NCBI GenBank assembly: GCA_030761205.1
Contig: JAULJL010000027.1
Span: 8,127,001 to 8,191,000 of the forward strand
Reading direction: 5' to 3'
Source: Fremontodendron californicum
Lineage: Eukaryota; Streptophyta; Magnoliopsida; Malvales; Malvaceae
Length of the DNA stretch: 64,000 bases
Position 1 is the stretch's first letter. The number at the start of each line of letters is the position of its first letter. Made by a program: the position numbers and the translations under genes. Positions 59,266-64,000 of the stretch are shown here, piece after piece. A model generated the notes under the pieces. It did no database searches and had not been told where the DNA came from. It was given only the letters and a program-made list of their open reading frames with translations.

Positions 59266-61094
59266 TTTGATGTATAAATTATGAGACTACTTTCATAAGT
59301 ACAATTCTTACTTGGTCCTCAATTCTTTTTTTTTCTTTCCTTTTTTTTTTTTTTTAATTCGAGGAAAAAAATTTCATATAAATACATTTGCTATTAAACC
59401 AAGAGGAATTATTTCATGCATTGTTAATTGAGTTTTTATATTCTACAAACAGAGTTAATATGATGACACATATCTTCTTAAAGTATATTAAAAAAAAATA
59501 TAGATATGTAACATTTTTTTAACAACTTTACTTATAAAGTTAAAAAATTTCACTTTCAGTATATGAATATTCGAATATATGTTTCTTTGTTTTATTTATT
59601 AAAGTTTTGACGATGAATGTATAATTTTGTAGTTCATCAATTAGTTGGGCTAGGTGGAGTGAGGAAAGGGCACTCAGATTCTCAGGCCTGATTTTTGTAA
59701 TTGTAGGATGAAACTGACTGTGGATTATAAATAACCGAAAAATAGTGGCTACCTTAGGTCCTAAGACACAAAACAAAAGCCCAAAGAAGTAACTAAAGAA
59801 GACTGTCTTTTCTTATTGTCGAGTGTAAATGAAAAAAAATAAATAAATAAAGACTGTAGTTGTTTATAAGTTCAATAATATTATTTGAAATAAATGTGTT
59901 ATGCTCGGAGCTTTTTAAATTTCTAAATTAAGACACCTGACAATTCTTTTTCAGTATATATTTATCTTACACTTGTTAAATTCACAAGCATTGAATATAA
60001 GATATATAAAGATTAAGTATATGCTGATTTAAGTAAATCAAGAACTCTGATATTACATGCAACATTTCTTCGATCTTCTACCCAAAATTCTCTCAACAAA
60101 AAATTGATTTAAATATCAAAATACGTTTCGAAACTCAAACTCTGACATCCTTTCGATTTTTTTTTTTTTTTTTTGTGTTTGATAGGTCCAACTCATCTCT
60201 TCCAAACAACTCTTGAACTCACCGGTTTTACCTCCTCAAAAATATCAACAAAATGATCAAAGTTTGTACAATAATAATTATCACTCTTCTTTAAAACGAA
60301 TAGAATTTACTATTCAAATTATACATATCTCAACAAATTAAGATTCAAATTTATTATTTTATTTTTTAATTTGGCATGTATAAAAATAAAAAAATAAAAA
60401 AACTATTTGAGGATAAGGTTAAATAGACCAAAGTCGAGATATACCCCCAAAAAAAAGTCCATAGGGTTAGATGAGTTCACAAACAATGACGTTTCATTTA
60501 TAGTCTTGGTTTTCAATTTTCAGATTTTGGTCTAATTATAGCATAAAATTTAAGTTTAAAATCTATATTTTCCCCCTTAAAATAATAAGCAAAATAATCC
60601 AGAGATTTACACTCCCCAAAAAAAAAAATTTATTTAATGGTTTAGGTAAAACATAACTTATATTGTTAGGAGTACCAATTATTAAATTATTATTATTATT
60701 ATTATATTTCTTTCTACTAGACCACCTCTTTATGGATCGGAGCTCGAAAATTTTCTATTCTTTTTACCCAAGCCTGATCTTGGGCGAACCTGATCCACCG
60801 ACTTAGTTTATTGTTTAAATAATAATAAATAACTAAAAAAAAATTATATTAATATTAATATATTTTATAATTAAATTTAAATAAAAATATTTTTTATTAG
60901 TTAAATAGTGATTCAGGTCGGTCCGAATCAAAAAAATCTCTACTCAAATCCAACCAAATACGAAACAAATCGAACGAACTACCTAACTTTTAAACACGTC
61001 TACTTCCTACCATATGAAGATTTAACCTAAAAAAAAAAAAAGAGATACAATGAAGATGAACTCTTCCCATCTTTTTCCAAAGGAAAATGAAAAG
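59266..61094. other. AT-rich spacer with one decayed element
   Basis: 60720-61010 is a member of the family with interior 'ttataattaaatttaaataa' (compare 54180-54446). Several T and A tracts are present. No gene recognised. Confidence 0.45.
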
Positions 61095-61109
61095 AAAATC
61101 ACAAGACTC

Positions 61110-61211
61110 TGCCGACATCCTCTTGGCCTAATGGCCATAGAGTGTTGTGGCGTGCTGCTTGGCTCGAGTCCCAAGGACCCCTCCCCAATTTCCCTGATCA
61201 AAAAAAAAAAA
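61110..61211 (+). mobile_element. tRNA-derived SINE with poly-A tail and 15-bp TSD
   Basis: Box A tggcctaatgg (61124-61134) and box B ggctcgagtcc (61161-61171), 26 bp apart, mark an internal Pol III promoter. A short body ends in about 15 A. It is flanked by AAAATCACAAGACTC on both sides (61095-61109 and 61212-61226), a perfect 15-bp target duplication. About 100 bp long, no LINE-like tail recognised. It lies about 390 bp upstream of the COPB-prime TATA box. Confidence 0.92.
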
Positions 61212-61596
61212 AAAATCACAAGACTCCAAAGAGAACGGACAAAGAGAGACGAAAGATACACTACCATGAAAATATCAATGCATGCAAAGTCAAAGCCACG
61301 TGACCTTTCTTTCTATTTTCCTTTTTCATTTTCTCGACTTTAGCTTCCCCGAAACAACCCCACCATTTTTGTTTTATTGTTTTATTTTTTTATCACATGG
61401 TCAAAACAATGAAGAAGCACCTCTCAACTTAATCTTAAACCGTTAATTCCAACGCGTCCTAATAATCAACGGACCAGACCACATCGAATGACACAGCATA
61501 GGGGAGACTGAAAAGTCTTTGGCGACTGGATGCAGATTTGTAAAAACGAAGACATGCATGCATGATCATTTTCCTTAATGGCAAAGCTTCCCATAC

Positions 61597-61604
61597 TATA
61601 TAAA
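61597..61604 (+). promoter_or_regulatory. TATA box of the coatomer beta-prime gene
   Basis: TATATAAA within 'ccatactatataaacagttc', about 100 bp upstream of the ATG at 61706 and followed by a CT-rich leader. Confidence 0.65.
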
Positions 61605-61705
61605 CAGTTCTTCCCTTATCCATTTTACTCTCAATTCGATTCAATTACAAGAATTTTCAGTTTTGAAACATTTCTCGATCTTTTGCCAACAAACCAACTT
61701 CGAAA

Positions 61706-62048
61706 ATGGTGAGACATTAATTTTCGTTTGCTTTTGTTTGTAAATGTAGAAATTTCATGTTTTATCCTTCTTCTTCTTCTTACTTAGTTTTATGGCTTCA
61801 ATTTTTCTATTAAGTTTGTTTTATCCTATAAAAACATGTATATATGTATGATTAAACGTAAAAAAGCATTAATCACATACATGAATATTATAATGTCTTA
61901 AAATAAAATTTATTTGAAATGTATGTTTTAACATTTTACTAATAATTTTGTGTTTTTGCCCCTTATTTGCATGACTATTTTGGAATGAGGCAGGCTCAGT
62001 CACTTCAATTTGAGGTATACTATAATCTTTTATTTCTCTTTGTTTGGA

Positions 62049-62081
<33 letters not shown>

Positions 62082-64000
62082 CTATGTAATATGATCAAGG
62101 TGTTTTACTAAGCTTGATGGAAATTAAATTATCTTTGGAGCAGAAAGAATTCGTTCAAACTTCGGAGAGAGTGAAGTCTGTGGATCTACATCCAACGAAA
62201 CCATGGTATTAAAAGTTTCTTTTAACCATTTGTTCTTATATCTCATCCTTCCAAAACCCACTTCTTATTTTGCATAATTCAAACATGAAGCAATCACCAA
62301 AAGCCATAGCCAAATTGCTAGGAACCAAGTGAAATTAGGACCATTGCGATTTTCAGGGTACTAAAGCGTTTTACATGACCAATTTTCATGCAGGGTTTTA
62401 GCCGCTTTGTATTCCGGAAATGTCTGTATTTGGAACTACCAGTTACAGGTAAGGCATTCTAATGTTGTTCTTCCTACAATGCCACAAAAAAAATGAAGAA
62501 AAGAAACTACAAGCTTATTGAGTTTTTGCTAGTACTAACTCAAATTCCCAATGCTACTGTAGAAAATAGAGAAGTCCTTCAAGGTCACTGAATCACCAGG
62601 TATATGGAGACATAATTTTTGTTCTCTAGCTAATAAATATCCACATTTCTAGCAATTCTCTCTTGTTAGCTAGCTAGCTAGAATAGTCTCTAACATGCAT
62701 GTAAATATATATGTGGAAATTGCAGTAAGGTCAGCAAAGTTCCTAGTGCGGGAAAACTGGATTGTTGTTGGAGCTGATGATGGATTTATTCGTGTATACA
62801 ACTACGATACAATGGAAATGATCAAAGAAATCGAGGCACATACAGATTTCATTAGGAGTCTGGCTATTCATCCAACCCTTCCATATATCTTGTCGTCCTC
62901 GGATGACAAGCTTATAAAGCTGTGGGACTGGGAGAAGGGTTGGATTTGCTGTAGGGTCTTCGGCGGCCATGAACACTATGTGATGCAAGTTGCATTCAAC
63001 CCAAACGACCTCGACACTTTTGCAAGTGCATCACTTGATGGAACCTTAAAGGTACGTACCTGCAAAGGACTTGCTAATTTATTACAAACAGGTGTTTCTT
63101 TGTTCAAGATTTTTTTTTTTTTTTTTTTTTTTGAATGTGCTGTTTATGCTATATCTGGAAATGTCCCCAATTTTCAGATTTGGAACATGGATTCCGGATC
63201 TCCGAATTTTACATTGGATGCACATTCGAAAGGGATTAATTGCTGTGAATACTTCATGGTTGGTGATAAACCACTTTTGATCAGTGGTTCTGATGATTAC
63301 TCTGCTAAGGTTTGTAACCAAAAACTCTTTCTCAACTATGATTTCCAAGGATTTAAATTGCGGTTGCAGACGTAACAAATGCTATCAATTACAGTAAATA
63401 TTGGTGGCGTAGAGAGCCAAAACCGAAAAATAGCGACTGTAACGTCGCGTTGTGACCACTATTTAAATCCCTGATGATTTCTTTACCTGGCCTAAAATTT
63501 CAAACACATCTGGCCTAAAATCTCAACTATGGTTTTGACTATGATGCTCAACAGGTATGGGACTATGAAACCAAAATTTGTGTCCAAAACCTAGAAGGCC
63601 ATACACATAATGTAACTGCAATAAGTGTCCACCCAGAGCTTCCCATTATAATTACTTGTTCTGAAGATGGAACTGCTCGTGTATGGGACACAACAAGTTA
63701 CAGGTAATTTTTCCTGTGCAGTTAAAAACTTTTACTACATTCTAAGATCCAATTATGTCTTCCAAAATTGAGAAATTTGCACCAAAACTCATGATTTCTC
63801 AATTCCTACTTTCATATTTGTTGCATAATGCTGTATCTTGTTCATATTCTTTTCTGCTAGTTCACAGCTTCTAAAAGTTGTTAATCAATCTAATGACCAA
63901 CTCACAGGCTTGAGAACACATTGGAATATGGTCTTGAAAGAGTCTGGACTGTTGCTTACATGAAAGGTTCTAGCAAGTAAGTTTCCTGACATTTGTTCTC
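61706..64000 (+). CDS. Coatomer subunit beta-prime, WD40 N-terminus (partial)
   Basis: Exons joining in frame: 61706-61708 (start codon only), 61994-62014, 62144-62205, 62394-62448, 62563-62599, 62726-63051, 63178-63309, 63555-63703, 63908-63976, continuing past the window. The 284 residues in view hold six WD40 repeats: VKSVDLHPTKPWVLAALYSG, SAKFLVRENWIVVGADDG, FIRSLAIHPTLPYILSSSDD, YVMQVAFNPNDLDTFASASL, NCCEYFMVGDKPLLISGSDD, VTAISVHPELPIIITCSEDG. The order and phrases are those of COPI beta-prime (COPB2), whose propeller binds KKxx cargo tails on Golgi-to-ER vesicles. The N-terminus MAQSLQFEKEFVQTSERV differs from the usual plant MPLRLEIKRK..QRSERV, and the repeats are somewhat diverged, so this may be a divergent paralogue. 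Exon 1 is just ATG before the donor at 61709. Confidence 0.92.

Overview
This window reads as nuclear DNA of a eudicot plant: AT-rich, with intron-split genes using GT..AG splice sites, plant-type protein families, and spacers crowded with small non-autonomous transposons. The repeat content and protein similarity would fit a rosid such as a Malvaceae species, but nothing here fixes the species. There are no prokaryotic or viral genes and no CRISPR array.

Four genes look intact and complete: an HSP110-type HSP70-14/15 chaperone (11515-15236, +), a single-exon trihelix transcription factor (20685-21899, -), a SYS1-type Golgi membrane protein (35286-37554, +) and a group 3 sulfate/phosphate transporter most like SULTR3;4 (39252-44114, -, 13 exons). 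A fifth, a coatomer beta-prime WD40 gene (61706 onward, +), runs off the right edge. A tRNA-Arg(UCG) gene lies at 34430-34503 (-). Exon phases were checked by hand and join in frame for all of these.

Several gene relics lie between them: a PPR gene like At3g16010 with many stops (15900-17300), a partial intron-containing copy of the 3-prime exons of the neighbouring HSP110 gene (18050-18600), a coiled-coil relic like the MFP1 C-terminus (28625-29115), a plant-mobile-domain gene with one nonsense codon (49007-50131) and a 5-prime fragment like TWISTED DWARF 1/FKBP42 (51924-52957). From memory, Arabidopsis At3g15980 (COPB-prime), At3g15990 (SULTR3;4), At3g16000 (MFP1) and At3g16010 (PPR) are consecutive. 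The same order appears here with two of the four decayed, so the window looks like a fractionated syntenic block.

Spacer layout: 400-2330 is a 21-bp AT-rich minisatellite; 4962-6477 a large fold-back element with a GC-rich core; 7701-9187 three head-to-tail Helitron-like units; 26003-27003 a possible old Copia LTR; 27498-28500 a hAT-like element; 29490-34384 a repeat family expanded into about 450-bp tandem units, one with a long (TTC)n tract; 44320-44711 a fold-back MITE with a perfect 9-bp target duplication in the transporter promoter; 61110-61211 a tRNA-derived SINE with a 15-bp target duplication. The most unusual item is a cluster of three related near-perfect palindromes (50370-50533) upstream of the plant-mobile-domain gene, the first with 30-bp perfect arms around one central base.
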